Of a stretch of 64,000 nucleotides of DNA, positions 48,565-59,532 are shown in pieces. Positions within the stretch are counted from its first letter, which is position 1; every line of letters begins with the position of its first letter. The position numbers and the translations under genes are program-made. The DNA is taken from contig JALMLS010000057.1 in the NCBI GenBank assembly GCA_038496445.1, positions 62,001 through 126,000 of the forward strand. Direction: 5' to 3'. Under the pieces are notes generated by a model that had not been told where the DNA came from, made no database searches, and saw nothing but the letters and a program-made list of their open reading frames with translations. This DNA is from Trichosphaerium sp. ATCC 40318. Lineage: Eukaryota > Discosea > Flabellinia > Trichosidae.

Positions 48565-50927
48565 GATGGCGCCAGTACATGCACTGTGGGTTTTTGGTAG
48601 TTCAACCCAAAATTGGGAGTACCTTGCTGCGTGTCAAAAGTTAGGAGCAAGCGGTGTGGTGGTTCAAATTAAGTTCCGTTAAAGTGTAATGCTTGACTTT
48701 TATCACATTTATTGGTAGAGGGTGACATCAAGTACTGCTAATGCATATTCGGTGATTATTGAAGCCTTCATATTACGTCCTATGTCTCAGACAGTTTCCG
48801 AAAGCGCTCTCTCGTTCCCGGACTTTGAAACGATTTCTCTGTTAGAGTCAGACGCGGAGAGTTCAGCGTACCATAGATGCCAAAGCGTCAGTAGCTGCCA
48901 CAACGATGGATTAACTAGAACATTTTCTTCTCGAGCAAAACCCTTTAAAGAGGGTAGAAGAAGCTCTAAGCGATCGAAGAGCAAACACAAAAAGTCACGA
49001 GGGCCAACTGTACGTAGCTTATTTGTTAAATTGATCGTTTTTTTACCTACGTATGGGTTTTAAAGATTACCACCCCTTTCCATCGTTATTTTTGTAAACA
49101 CCTACAACCCACGTGTGCCAAAAAGGCATTATTGTTGTTTGGTTTTTTTTTTTCTGTCATCTCTTAGTACTTCCACAAATACAGTTTACGACTTTCTTAA
49201 AATAACACCTAGCCCAATGAACATAAAACGAACGTGGTGTCTACAAGTAAATTCATTGTTGAGAAGAAAGCAACGACACTTAATAATAGCGAGCCAATGA
49301 TGTATTTTTTCGAATATGACTGTTATGGTGACTATGCAAAGTATTTTCACGGAAAAGGTATATCTTTTATTGCCACAACCAACGCTTTAGCTCACGGGGT
49401 TTTGTTTTTTTAAAGACCACCTTAATTGGACCGCCTTGGATCCAAACGTCGGACCTCTTTCATTGTCTATTTCCACGAACATAGTAGAACATGAGCAAGG
49501 AGGAATGTATCGCGTGATGGTATGAAGTTAAAAAAAACCATATGCTATAAAAAGAACAAAGCAGTATTTAATTTATTGTCAATTAGATACGCTCAAAACA
49601 TGGTGACAAACGATTATTTATTCCTGCTGGATGGGCCACAGCGGGTACTATTTTTTTTCCGGAACTATCACAAACTTAATGTAAATCACGTGACCGCGTG
49701 TGAAGGCAGTATTTATGTGTTTATTTTTGCTCATGTTTTTCTCTTTAATAGGATCGAAAGACAGAGGTATCCCGAAGCCAAAGCAGTTTGTTCAATTTTT
49801 TTCTTTACGCTGTAAAGCATCAACGAATTTACAAATGTTTGCTGGCGCGCGGTATCGCTTTGTAAAGAATCCGGATTTCCCAGGAGAGTTATTAAACTAT
49901 GAGAAAAAATTAGTAAAGAACCAATTCAAAGTTGGAGTGATGTACATAAAAGGGAAACAAAAAACAGAAGCTGAGATACTGGGGAACACAGAGGTAAGGC
50001 CATTTGTTATTTTCTGTCAAATATCATTCTGTAAGAAAATAGCGCTAGTGTAGACTAATGTATCTTTTTGTTTTAGGGTAGTATTGGGCTGCGTGAATTT
50101 ATGGAGTTTATGGGAGAAAAAGTAAGATTAAAAAATTGGAAGCAATACAATGGAGGGCTTGATACAAGGAGTATGTAGAATTCTATGTTTATATTATGTA
50201 ATATGTTGTCATTAATATATTTGAATCTAGAAAATGCCGATGGTAAGTACGCTTACTACACGCGATACGATGATAAAAAAGAAGTTATGTTGTATGCAAT
50301 ATTTGACAAAAGTATTTTTCGCGAATTCTAAATGTTTGCTTTTTAGTCATGTATCAACCTTGATGCCTCTTCGCGGAGATCCAGATAGAGGTGCTGAAGG
50401 AGATTTAACAGTGCGTTTTATCCTGAGTTAACACCGTAAGCTTATGGTGCCGTAGATGTCACGCAAAGTACACATTGGCAATGATATTGTAGTTATTGTG
50501 TATTTGGATTCTAATGTGCCTGGTTTCAACCCAGATTTAATAGCGTCCCAGTTCAATCACGTGTTCATTGTAGTTCAACTTGTTAAATCAAACAAGCGAA
50601 AGATATATAGCGTCACAGTCTGTCGCAAACGAGGTAGGGAATAACAGCTACAGGTTTCTGCTTATCTAGTAACATAGGCGTTGAAGCGACTCTTCCCTTG
50701 ATTCCTGAAGGAACGCTATACGAAAGAAACGCAGAGTTCCGTAACCTCATCTTAACAAAAGGCACATATTTGATGTTGTGACTCCTCTTAGTAACATTAT
50801 TTTAGTTATAAGTGCTGAAAGGGCGGCTTATAAATCACTGTCGTTCAGAGAGTCGTTGGAACGTGCTAGGTGTCAATTACTTCTCCAGTTACACGACATG
50901 TCCGCTCGGAAGAAAAAAATGATGTAA
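48565..50927 (+). CDS. Rap GTPase-activating protein (RapGAP domain)
   Basis: RapGAPs switch off Rap/Rheb-type GTPases using an Asn thumb. The start taken here is [20 protein letters not shown] at 48565; 48280 is an alternative. A Ser-rich regulatory region ([20 protein letters not shown]; 48720-49010) precedes the domain. Domain motifs: [18 protein letters not shown] (about 49290-49355), [39 protein letters not shown] (about 49850), [69 protein letters not shown] (about 50340) and [16 protein letters not shown] (about 50465; the catalytic Asn is in GND). Then [11 protein letters not shown]. The C-terminal helices ([20 protein letters not shown]) end at 50927. About ten introns. Catalytic residues are kept. 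Confidence 0.88.
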
Positions 50928-51013
50928 ACACCCACAAATAACTGTATTGTACCATACTAATAAAAAAAACCAACCGTACTGTATATATTTCGAAAAGTAG
51001 TTCCAGTACTTTT

Positions 51014-51082
51014 GAACTGCCGGAAATGCTTCTGAGAGAGCTTTTTTGGCATTTCAAGCATTTCAAGCATTTCCGGCAGTTC
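51014..51082. repeat. Perfect 18-bp inverted repeat with 33-bp spacer
   Basis: Arms 51014-51031 and 51065-51082 are exact reverse complements (the left arm begins GAACTGCCGG). The spacer contains three copies of CATTTC spaced nine bases apart. RNA from this segment would form a strong hairpin. It lies 87 bp after the RapGAP stop and 113 bp before the next start, so it could be in the RapGAP 3' UTR, or be a terminator-like or MITE-like remnant. Confidence 0.75.
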
Positions 51083-51194
51083 GATAGCACTAAAAGCAAT
51101 GATGGCTCTTAAGTGCCATGTCGGGGTTTCCATAAGCTTAATTGGAAAACTAACATATATTTTTAAATCCCACTACCGTTGTATTGTTGGCGAG

Positions 51195-53544
51195 ATGTCC
51201 TACGGGTATGATAACAATGGTGATCATACACCTCTGATGAAAGGTGATATTGATGGCCCTTTTGATGACGATACGTACTGTTGCGGTAATTGTGGCAAGG
51301 TACGTTGCGTAGAGTTATGTTTCAAGGTTTAACGCGTTTAGTGCTGTTATACTGTTTGCGTTGTATTGGCAACATTGGTGATAACCTTACTTGCTCTCAT
51401 TGCGTTGGTTCTTATTGTACGCACGAAAAATCAGAAAACTATTCCATTTGTATACCCTTATTCGATTACAGGTCGCTCGTTACGGCGTCGGTAATACTCT
51501 AGCGAAGAATTCTCTAGGCTCTTCTTGTACGCAATTGTTTTTCCAAAAAATCGCTCTAATTCTTTCGCAGCTATCAATATAGGCCAAATGACCATTTCTA
51601 ATCCAAGAGACGACCAAGTAACAATCACTCACACGTTGATAATCTCTAACGCTGGGTCGTTTGAATCTTACCTTGAGGCTGTGCGTTACAAAATTGAATG
51701 TCAGTTCTTGTATTTACACGTTTTTTGTAGAGCACCGTAAAATTATCGTATAACGGTAAAGAGTTTGGTGATCTATCCCTTCCTGAGCTTAAAATTGTGG
51801 CGTATGTATTAATTTGACATCCATGATCTAAAAAAAATTCCAGATTCTTTTTTTTTCTCACGTTTTTGTTATCTTAGCTTCACACCAACCACTGTAAGAG
51901 TAGAGGCAAACTTAAAAGTAACAAATAAGGCCGTATTTCGTAATACCTCGACGGCTCTCGCTGCTGGTAAACCTGTTGTATGGCACATGGAGGTTCGTTG
52001 TTTACAAATTTTTTGAAAAGGGTAAATAGTATCGCTGATTATTTGTGTACAGGGCGATGTTGGTGTTAGGGTTTCCTTCCTTAGCTTCGGCGTGGAACTC
52101 TCTAAAGATGTTATAGTCAGCAATGAGCGTCTTGTGGATATTGTAGCCGATGACGTGAAGGTCTTAGAAGCTAGCGAAGGTACGTAAAGTATCTATTAGT
52201 TTGGCAACTAATATTTGTAACCATAGATGAATTACTCGCCCAAATGACATTGTCCTTTAACAATCCTGGCATTTTAGCGTTAACAGACATTGGAAATGTC
52301 ACTTTTGATATTTTCTACAAAGGACTAAAACTTGGTTCGTTAAATTAGCCGTTAGGCGTCTGGCTTACTCGAGCAGGTGTTGCTACAGTCAACAATTTTA
52401 CTGTAAGTGCAGGATTAAATTCTGGAATTAAAACGCTGTCACGTATCGTGCAAACGAATGAAACAAAGTCTGTTGTGGACGATTTCTTTTCTCAATGGAT
52501 TGTACGTGTTCACTAATGTACCAAACCTATTTGCTAAATACTGTTTCTAGATCGGTGCAGATATCCCAATATCTATGGTTGGCCCTACGACAGGTGTTCC
52601 TGAGTATCTAAATGATATAGTATCTTCAAACGCTACCGTGAAGGGATACAGTGGCATACCTATAGTCGGATTGACACTTTTTAACAACACAATGCGTGCG
52701 TAGAATTTAGATTGTAACTTTTTGTTAAATATCTTATTTAGCGCCTGAACTCTACCAAACGATACATAATCCATTGGGAGCTACCATTACAATGTCTGAA
52801 GTTTTACTGGAAGTAAATCTAGAGGATCGCTATGTAGCATCTGGTGCGGATAGCAATAACACAATGTATTTATCTGGTAGCCGATTACGAGATATCACAA
52901 CCGCAAGTGCTCATAAAACCGAGGAAACGTATGGCACAAATCCACTTGGAGATCCTGTTACTTTGGGTCCTTACGTGCGTTAAGAATCTAAAAGGAAAAC
53001 GATTTGCTCACAGTAGCACAGGTGACTAAGGACATCCTTGTGATACCATATGCTTCTGGTAATTCAGCTCAAAGGGACCTAATTACCAATCAAAGAACAC
53101 TCGGTCTCATGTGCTTGATTGCAGGAGCCAATAACAATACTTTACCAAAAGACAAGTACTTGTATGTTTCAGCATCTGGTAGTTTCGAGACGTCCATTAA
53201 AGGCGTTTTTAATGTCAGTATACAATACTCTCAAGTACGTCAAAACTTATTCAGCTCCCCTTTAACAATAATAGGCACATATTCCATTGTCCATTCAAAT
53301 CCCAAGCTTTATTCTCAACATTTTTTGCGAGCAAGCCACTTTCGTGAGTAACAGAGGATTGTATCCTCTGTGTTGGACACCTGAACCAAGTACCTTTTTT
53401 GTTTTTTGCTACCTTGTGCTTATGTCTGTACCTAGATCAAACTTGCAACATCCAACGTAAAATGACTTCTTTCTGTAAAGAAGGAGGAGATGGATACGAT
53501 TGCACTTGGCAGACTCCTTTGATTATTGAAAAGCATCATTAACT
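51195..53544 (+). CDS. Cys-rich, single-pass membrane protein with DUF3712-type (LEA-like) domains
   Basis: The chosen start is MSYGYDNNGDHTPLMKGDID (51195); an upstream in-frame start at 51099 is possible. The short cytosolic N-terminus ends DDDTYCCGNCGK, then over a GTACGT intron follows a transmembrane helix TVCVVLATLVITLLALIALV (about 51350-51410). The rest is extracytoplasmic beta-rich sequence: AINIGQMTISNPRDDQVTIT (about 51570), TTVRVEANLKVTNKAVFRNT (about 51895), ADIPISMVGPTTGVPEYLND (about 52560), PLGATITMSEVLLEVNLEDR (about 52770) and LYVSASGSFETSIKGVFNVS (about 53160). Two or more repeated 'V...G.l.itNpg.f' modules fit the fungal DUF3712 architecture (Cys patch, TM, LEA-2-like beta domains). 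An apparent 21-nt intron lies at 52335-52355. The end is either 53470 or, with another splice choice, 53544. Function unknown. Confidence 0.65.
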
Positions 53545-53670
53545 TGTACTACAACATGGTTTTTACTTTAAAATACACTATTTGTTACTATTAAGGAATT
53601 GTTGTGGATTATATATTGTGCTTTGACCAGGATTTGCGGTAATACCCTGAGCGTTTGTTTGAAGTCGTTG

Positions 53671-54239
53671 CTAAGCAGAGTCGTTAGTGACGATTTGAAA
53701 TGTACATCTGAGTGAGAAAAAATGCCAATGTATTTGTTGGCTGTCATCCATGATGTAAAAATACACGCACCCTTTTAGAACGTGGTACCACCTGATAGCT
53801 GGGTGTTGTAAGCGTATTTTCACGTGGGATAGATAGGCCAGGTTCCTTAGGTGGCATAGGTATAGGTTTTTTGTTGACACGTTGTGCCAAGTCGCGTAAC
53901 GAATGACGGTGGACTGGTTGAATAAATGTTTTGCCCATTTCTGCACGAACTGCCAAACGCATGTCCGCTGGTTGAATTACATTACGTGATGCATGCTTTG
54001 CAAAATACTCGCAATTAACTAGCAATGACGACGTGTACCCTTTAAAGCAATAATTACGATATTTCCACGCATGTGTGACCATTAAGAGCGTCGCTTGACG
54101 TACTGTGCATTACTTCCATGAGTTGGCTTATAACTTGAGGCTCATAGTGCTCAATACCCATTGAAGCAAGTAAATCTTCAACAATTTTGGCTTGCATTGG
54201 CATACTATCTGCATTTGCGTTCGCCCTTCGCGATGCCAT
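53671..54239 (-). CDS. TFIID/SAGA subunit TAF9
   Basis: TAF9 is a histone-fold subunit that pairs with TAF6 in TFIID and SAGA, and supports RNA polymerase II initiation in the nucleus. The start MASRRANANADSMPMQAKIV is at 54239. The histone fold begins VEDLLASMGIEHYEPQVISQ, then LMEVMH. A first intron (GTACGT...TTTAAAG) joins to RYTSSLLVNCEYFAKHASRN, VIQPADMRLAVRAEMGKTFI and then the TAF9-specific tail LRDLAQRVNKKPIPMPPKEP, GLSIPRENTLTTPSYQVVPR. A second intron (GTGCGT...CTCAG) leads to CTFQIVTNDSA, ending at 53671. The spacing 'YEP.v..QL.E.....Y', 'i...D+RLA', 'LA...N..P.P' and 'L..P.Y' is diagnostic. It is about 145 residues, near the minimal TAF9 core. Confidence 0.93.
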
Positions 54240-54468
54240 TGTTTTTGTTCTAACCTTGTATCTTGTTCGTTGGCGTTGTAAATGAGGTAATTCAGGCGGG
54301 TTTTTAAAATAACTAAATAAAATATGTTTGACTGATTTTGAATGCTCTGTCAACTGTAATCATCAATCTACAATTACACGATCTCCACGCTACGCGCGTA
54401 TTGCGGCAAAACAGTTGGTGGCTTTGTGCAAGAGTGAAATGATTCAACGTTAAACGCAATACCAGCAA

Positions 54469-57085
54469 ATGGATTGGTTAAGGAAACATAGCTCAATATT
54501 GGAGTCGTGGGTTAAGCTCAATGTAAAACACTCAAAAGACAATACAGTTAGCCTTACAAACCTCGTACGTCTCATGAGAGAACAGATTCCGAAGGTTTGT
54601 AGCGTTGTACGTCGTTTTTGGAGTTGGCACTTGTATTCAAACTTTGTAGAATGATGTGGACGCTCCGACTTTACGAGGATATGCGGCTGAGCACCTTTTT
54701 AAAGTTTTCAAGTCAAAAATATTTAGTGGGGACGTTATTTACGATGTAGAGGTGGTTTCTAAGAAGTCAGTACGTTTATACCAACTGTCAAGCTGTTTTC
54801 GTACCAACATACTAAATCATTGACAAGAAAAAAAACGCAACACAACCTGTCGTGTTGGTAATTTCTGATGAAGACTCAGACGTAACGTCAACGCCAAGGC
54901 AGCATACAGCGGGAACAAATGTGACACCAAAACGACCAACATGTGCTATTGTGCAGCCGTTGAATACTCAATTGCCTGCCTCTGCGGTACCAAAGACAAC
55001 GCCGTCAGAGAACTACTTGGGATTGCTTGGGGCAGCCAAAAATAATTTTTCCGTTTTGGGTAAAGGCAAGAAGAACTATTTTGTACCAGCACCTGGTGTG
55101 GCTAAAAGTAAGTTTTCTGGTTTGGGTAAACGTATAGGTGTTGTTCATTTGCCCGCCAACCGCCCTAAATCACCGCCGTACCCAACCTCTCAGTGGGCGC
55201 CACCTGCATTTTTGAGCGCAGAGCAGGTTCAACGTGTTTACACCGCAACAAAATCGCCACAGAGGAGTACACAAACGCCCAAACTACCATTGCGGACAGG
55301 TGTAAGAATCAATGGTAGTTTGGCTCTAAGCGAAAGCACATCAACAACGAAGAAGAGTCCAGTGAAGTTATCATCTTCTGTTCCTCCTAAAAAAGCAACA
55401 CGTGCACCAGTTTCGAGTACCTCAAGTACATCTATAGAACCTAAGACGAGCTCTAAGAGCAAATCAAAGAGATCAACAAAGCTTGCGCGTACACAAACCA
55501 ATGGTCCTCCTAAACACACCGCAAGTTCACTAAGCAAGACCACAAGGCAAACAGTACCAACAAAGAAGTCCACGATGTCGAAATTCAATAGGCTCACTGC
55601 ACCATCTAAGGGGAAAAGCAAGGCTAGTGGGAAGGTGACCACGACACCTCTATTCCCTGCATCTTCCAAAGCGACCCTTACTGCATCATCGCCACTAAGT
55701 AGATCAGCAAAGAAGACAGCCAGAACAATGAGTAAGAAACAAAGCTCCAAACATCTTTCCAAAAAAACTGGTAAAAGCCTTCCAAAAGCAAGCTTGAAAG
55801 GACCAGCCTATAATTCATTTATATCCTCTACGGGACTGGGGCGTCCACTACATACTGCTCAAAGATATATACCGCCTAGTAAACTGGTTAAGAAGACCAC
55901 CATAACACCTACTGTCCCAAAGAAAAAAATTTGGGCAAACTTTACAAAGTATGATTGTTGCTCTACGTTATTCTAACTTATCCTGTAGACGTGCTTCTCC
56001 AACTAAGGCGCCTCTTCGATTTATAGGGCAGACAAGTAATGTAGGCACCAGCGGTAGTACTTGCAGTGCCCACCAAAGTGTAAATTTGGTAAGTGTTAAA
56101 CTTTGATACTGTATCTTCACTTGCAAACAACTTTTTTAACGTAGCAGGCTCAAGCACGAAGCAGTATTGTTCGGGGATACACAGGGCCTCCTATGCCTAA
56201 AAGATCAACTACAAACCAACAGTCACCAACAGAAATGTCATCAATACGTAATCTTGTGAAGGGTTTTTATTTTTATTTATTTCTGTGTAGGAAGAAGAGA
56301 TGATCAAATAATGACAGATGCTTCATCTAGGGGATCAGGAACTAATATTACAGTACCTATACAGGCTCGTACTAATAAACGAAAGAGAGTGCCAAATACA
56401 GCAGACGAGTCAACAGCAAAGAGACAGCAAGTCATTCGTAGCTCCTTGGGACATCATTTAGATTCTGTCAATACACCAGAACTTGGTATAACTCTAACAA
56501 GCGTTGAGAGCCAAACCACAACACCAGTGGTTAATAGCAGTGCTTTGAAGAAAGTCACAAAGAAGAACGAAGAGCTTGAAAAGGACAACGATAAGTTAAG
56601 AAAAGAAAACAAGGCATTGGAAGCAAAGCTGAGACAATTACAAGCAGAGTCAAGAGAAAGAGAAGCAAAAATGAATGAAAAAGAGAAAGAATATCAACAA
56701 GCTCTTGAAGCAAGTCGTCTAGACAAGGTTTCGTTACTTCAAAAATCTGCAGAAGAAAAAGGAAGTTTGGAGCGTGAGTTTACAAGGAGGATTGAAGAGT
56801 CTCAGAGTGAGCTTAATGAGGAGAAAACAAATCATTTATCATTCAAGAATGCTATTTTTTCTAAATTAAGTTTGGAACCATCAAACGAAATACTCAATAG
56901 TGATGAGGTACGCAATGACGCCAGTTTCTTTTTTTTTTCTTGTTTTCAACAACCGTCTAAACTCTCTTTACTAGGCTTCGTTGAATTTGATTAAAGAATC
57001 ATTTGAAGGATTGATGCCTGTTGAAAATGATGCGGAACGTAACCAGGGTGTGGACGCTGATTTACCGGATTATACGTGGTTTTAG
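54469..57085 (+). CDS. Nuclear-looking low-complexity protein with C-terminal coiled coil
   Basis: Not recognised. The start MDWLRKHSSILESWVKLNVK is at 54469. The first two exons make a compact helical domain (TVSLTNLVRLMREQIPK; DVDAPTLRGYAAEHLFKVFK; up to 54770) of about 80 residues, possibly a winged-helix DNA-binding module; I cannot place it. A long Ser/Thr/Pro/Lys-rich region follows (54855-56260; repeated SKS, TKK and SKKT motifs and FSGLGKR/FSVLGKGKK repeats). Then come TKRQQ-type basic patches (about 56430) and a coiled coil of about 110 residues (KNEELEKDNDKLRKENKALE to SLEREFTRRIEESQSELNEE; 56545-56830). The last exon ends DADLPDYTWF at 57085. Composition suggests a chromatin or spindle protein with an N-terminal domain and a dimerising tail. 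Six introns. Confidence 0.65.
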
Positions 57086-57799
57086 ATTATACTAATGTAC
57101 ATAATAAACAAAAAGTTGTAAAGTAACTACTGTACTGCCTTTGACAGAAATTCATTTTTTCCATTGGTTAAGCCGTGTTGTTGATGGTAAACTGTGTAGA
57201 TGTCTAGTTAGGAGGAAACAACGGTTCGATTGCCAGTAGCTTGTGTTGTTGTTGGTATGTTGATACTTTTATGAGAATGGTGAAAACAGTATCAATGCTG
57301 TCTGTCACGAAATATCATTGCAAATAAGCGTTTAAATTGAGAGCTCTGGGACAGAGAGTGCAGGCGAATATAATCGCAACCAAAATAGTCTTATTGTGGT
57401 GAAACTGATGAAGAGGGACATACATTTGTTATTGTCCTTTTGTTGTGTAGTTAGTGGTCTTTGAACTATTATTTTCTTTCTCCATTTTGGCTTAAAGCGA
57501 AATGAATGGATAGAGCAATTTACATTGGTAATAGAATTGTGTAATCAAGCAACCTCACGCCAAACTAACAAATAAACTACACAATGCTTGACGCTGAGAT
57601 TGTTCTCTAACCAAATTTTGCCACAATAATTCCCTGAATTTGTTTCGCGTCTTCACGTGGCTCCAAAAAAAGCAACCATACGTAATATTATGTAAGGTTT
57701 GATTTGACCAAAAACGGAAAGCTGTTCGTAAAATGTTCCACATTCTTTACTTTCTTATAATACAATTTTACAGTGCACGTATTTTTCTTCACTTCTTTT
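57086..57799. other. Convergent intergenic gap (714 bp)
   Basis: The largest gap in the window, between two convergent genes. Frames on both strands are frequently closed. A GGTTCGATTG box near 57222 resembles a tRNA T-loop, but I could not build acceptor and anticodon stems around it. No gene is called. Confidence 0.45.
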
Positions 57800-59336
57800 T
57801 CATGTTCTTTTTGTTTTGCGTTTCTTGGGTGAAGACCTTCTTTTTGGGCTGCTAGCCTTTCTTTTCTTGGTCGATTTTCCTGGACTTCCACTCCGCTTGT
57901 TTACTACTCTGGGACTCTTTCGTTTACTAGGTGTCTTCTTTGCCTGAAAATAAATTAAACCACTATTAACCAAAAAAACAAAAAAACAAAAAAAAATACA
58001 AACGTGCAAGTGCACGTGCTCGTTAAATTATAGCATGCTATAAATATGTAAAAATATGAATGCAATTTTTTGCAAGCTGTAATCATGTATCAACGTACTG
58101 GTTTACTAGGTGTCATGCCTGCAACAAAAAAATGAGTAGGTATTAATTAATTATTTTTTTAATTGTATTTTACGTACTCTTTCGTCGCTTTTCTAGTTGA
58201 TCTTTTCGCTTCTTTAACAACTTTGTAAATTCTTGTCTAAAAGTATCTCTGTCCTCTTTTGGCACCTTAGCAAGTTGCTCCTACAAGAAAAAAAATTGGC
58301 TACAGAGTACAAAAAATCAAACAAAAAAAAAAAAGAGCACGTGATAGCAATAGGTTTATAGACACCGTACGCTGAAGGCTTGCTTATAAGCCGCTCTTTT
58401 GACATCCTTATTTGGAGTCATAACAGTGGATTCAATGCGAGCTAGGGCAGCTTGTTGATATCTCTGCATTAGCGTTAGTCTTGTCATTGAAATAACAAAA
58501 AATTTTGAAATGAAATGTCATTGTTACCTCCGCCTTTCCCGGCGTTATTGTCTGCCATTTTGAAGTGCTGGTGCTTTCAGATACACTCTCGTCCTTCTCA
58601 GGCGTTCTGTATCGGCTGTTACGTGGTGTGGAACGGGAACCCCTTCTTGGGACCTTAGATTGCCTATTCGGCGGTGTTCTAGGCGTCTTTGGCGTTTTGG
58701 GTGTTCGTGGTGACTTTGAAACGCTTTGGCGCCTTTTTGACGCTTTTTTTTTGGGTGGCGATGGCTCTGAAAGATTGTCAAAATCAATTTCACGATCTTC
58801 ATTGCCTTTTAGCTCAAACTCCTCGTCTGAGTGGACTTGTTGGCTCAATTTTTCCAGTAATTCTTTTCCTTTCTTTGTTTCGGACTGTAATAACGCGTGA
58901 GTAACTAAAAAAGTGCATAGAATGAATGTTAAAAAAGGCGTTGGTACAAAAAAAACCAAAAAAAAAAAAACGATTAAAAAATATCTGTTGAGTGATCAGT
59001 ATGCTATAATTATACTGCTTTAACGCGCGTGTGCACGAATTTAACGGTATTAAAACAAAATATAATTTTACATACTGGTAAGCTTTTCCTTCGTTTTTTC
59101 TTTTGCTGTGATCCTTCTGGCGACTCTACAGAGTCTAATTTTGTTTTTGCTGGTTTGCTTGGTGTTTTGGCGGGGGTATTGTTCGAACGTCTTCTAGACG
59201 CGCGTCGCTTCTGCTTAGGAGTGCTTTCCTTTGGTGTACGTTTATAAGAAACAGAAACCCTTCTACTCTTGATAACTACATCTTCGTCTGGGAATAGAGG
59301 CTGTTGGCTGTCATAGTCGTCGCTCATATCAGACAT
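57800..59336 (-). CDS. Highly basic S/T-P-K-rich protein, probably chromatin-associated
   Basis: The start MSDMSDDYDSQQPLFPDEDV is at 59336. Blocks of SxxK/TPKK/SPKK type dominate: YKRTPKESTPKQKRRASRRR (about 59230), KTPSKPAKTKLDS, then an acidic insert SDEEFELKGNEDREIDFDNL (about 58820), SPRTPKTPKTPRTPPNRQSK (about 58700), and after introns a helical stretch QEFTKLLKKRKDQLEKRRK (about 58220). The last exon is SPGKSTKKRKASSPKRRSSP, then KKRKTKRT, ending at 57800. S/TPKK motifs bind the AT-rich minor groove in histone H1 and HMG-I-like proteins and are CDK sites, so a DNA-bound, cell-cycle-phosphorylated protein is a fair inference. No folded domain is evident. Five introns. Not assigned to a family. 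Confidence 0.6.
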
Positions 59337-59532
59337 TTTGTCAGCGTAACGGTCGGAGAAACAGACTGGTAATTTGAATCAAAATAACAGCTTTGACTGG
59401 CTTATCTCGCCCGTGTATAATTCCGAAAGTAGTGTCTCCTGAAAAGTGGCGCTGTGGTTGGTTGGCACCACATAGTTTACATTTACAATTCGCTCAGCAC
59501 AGAAATTCGACGCGCACCTAAAAAGCCCTCAT

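Noticed and set aside
51099-51194. Upstream start (MALKCHVGVSIS) for the DUF3712 gene
   Set aside because: It adds a Cys/Ile-rich stretch unlike the family's short acidic N-terminus, so 51195 is preferred; not excluded.
55238-55762. 174-codon minus-strand ORF within the coiled-coil gene
   Set aside because: Antisense shadow of a Ser/Thr/Lys-rich exon; Leu/Val-rich by complementarity, with no domain.
57205-57245. Possible tRNA because of GGTTCGATTG
   Set aside because: No matching acceptor, D or anticodon stems could be drawn around it.
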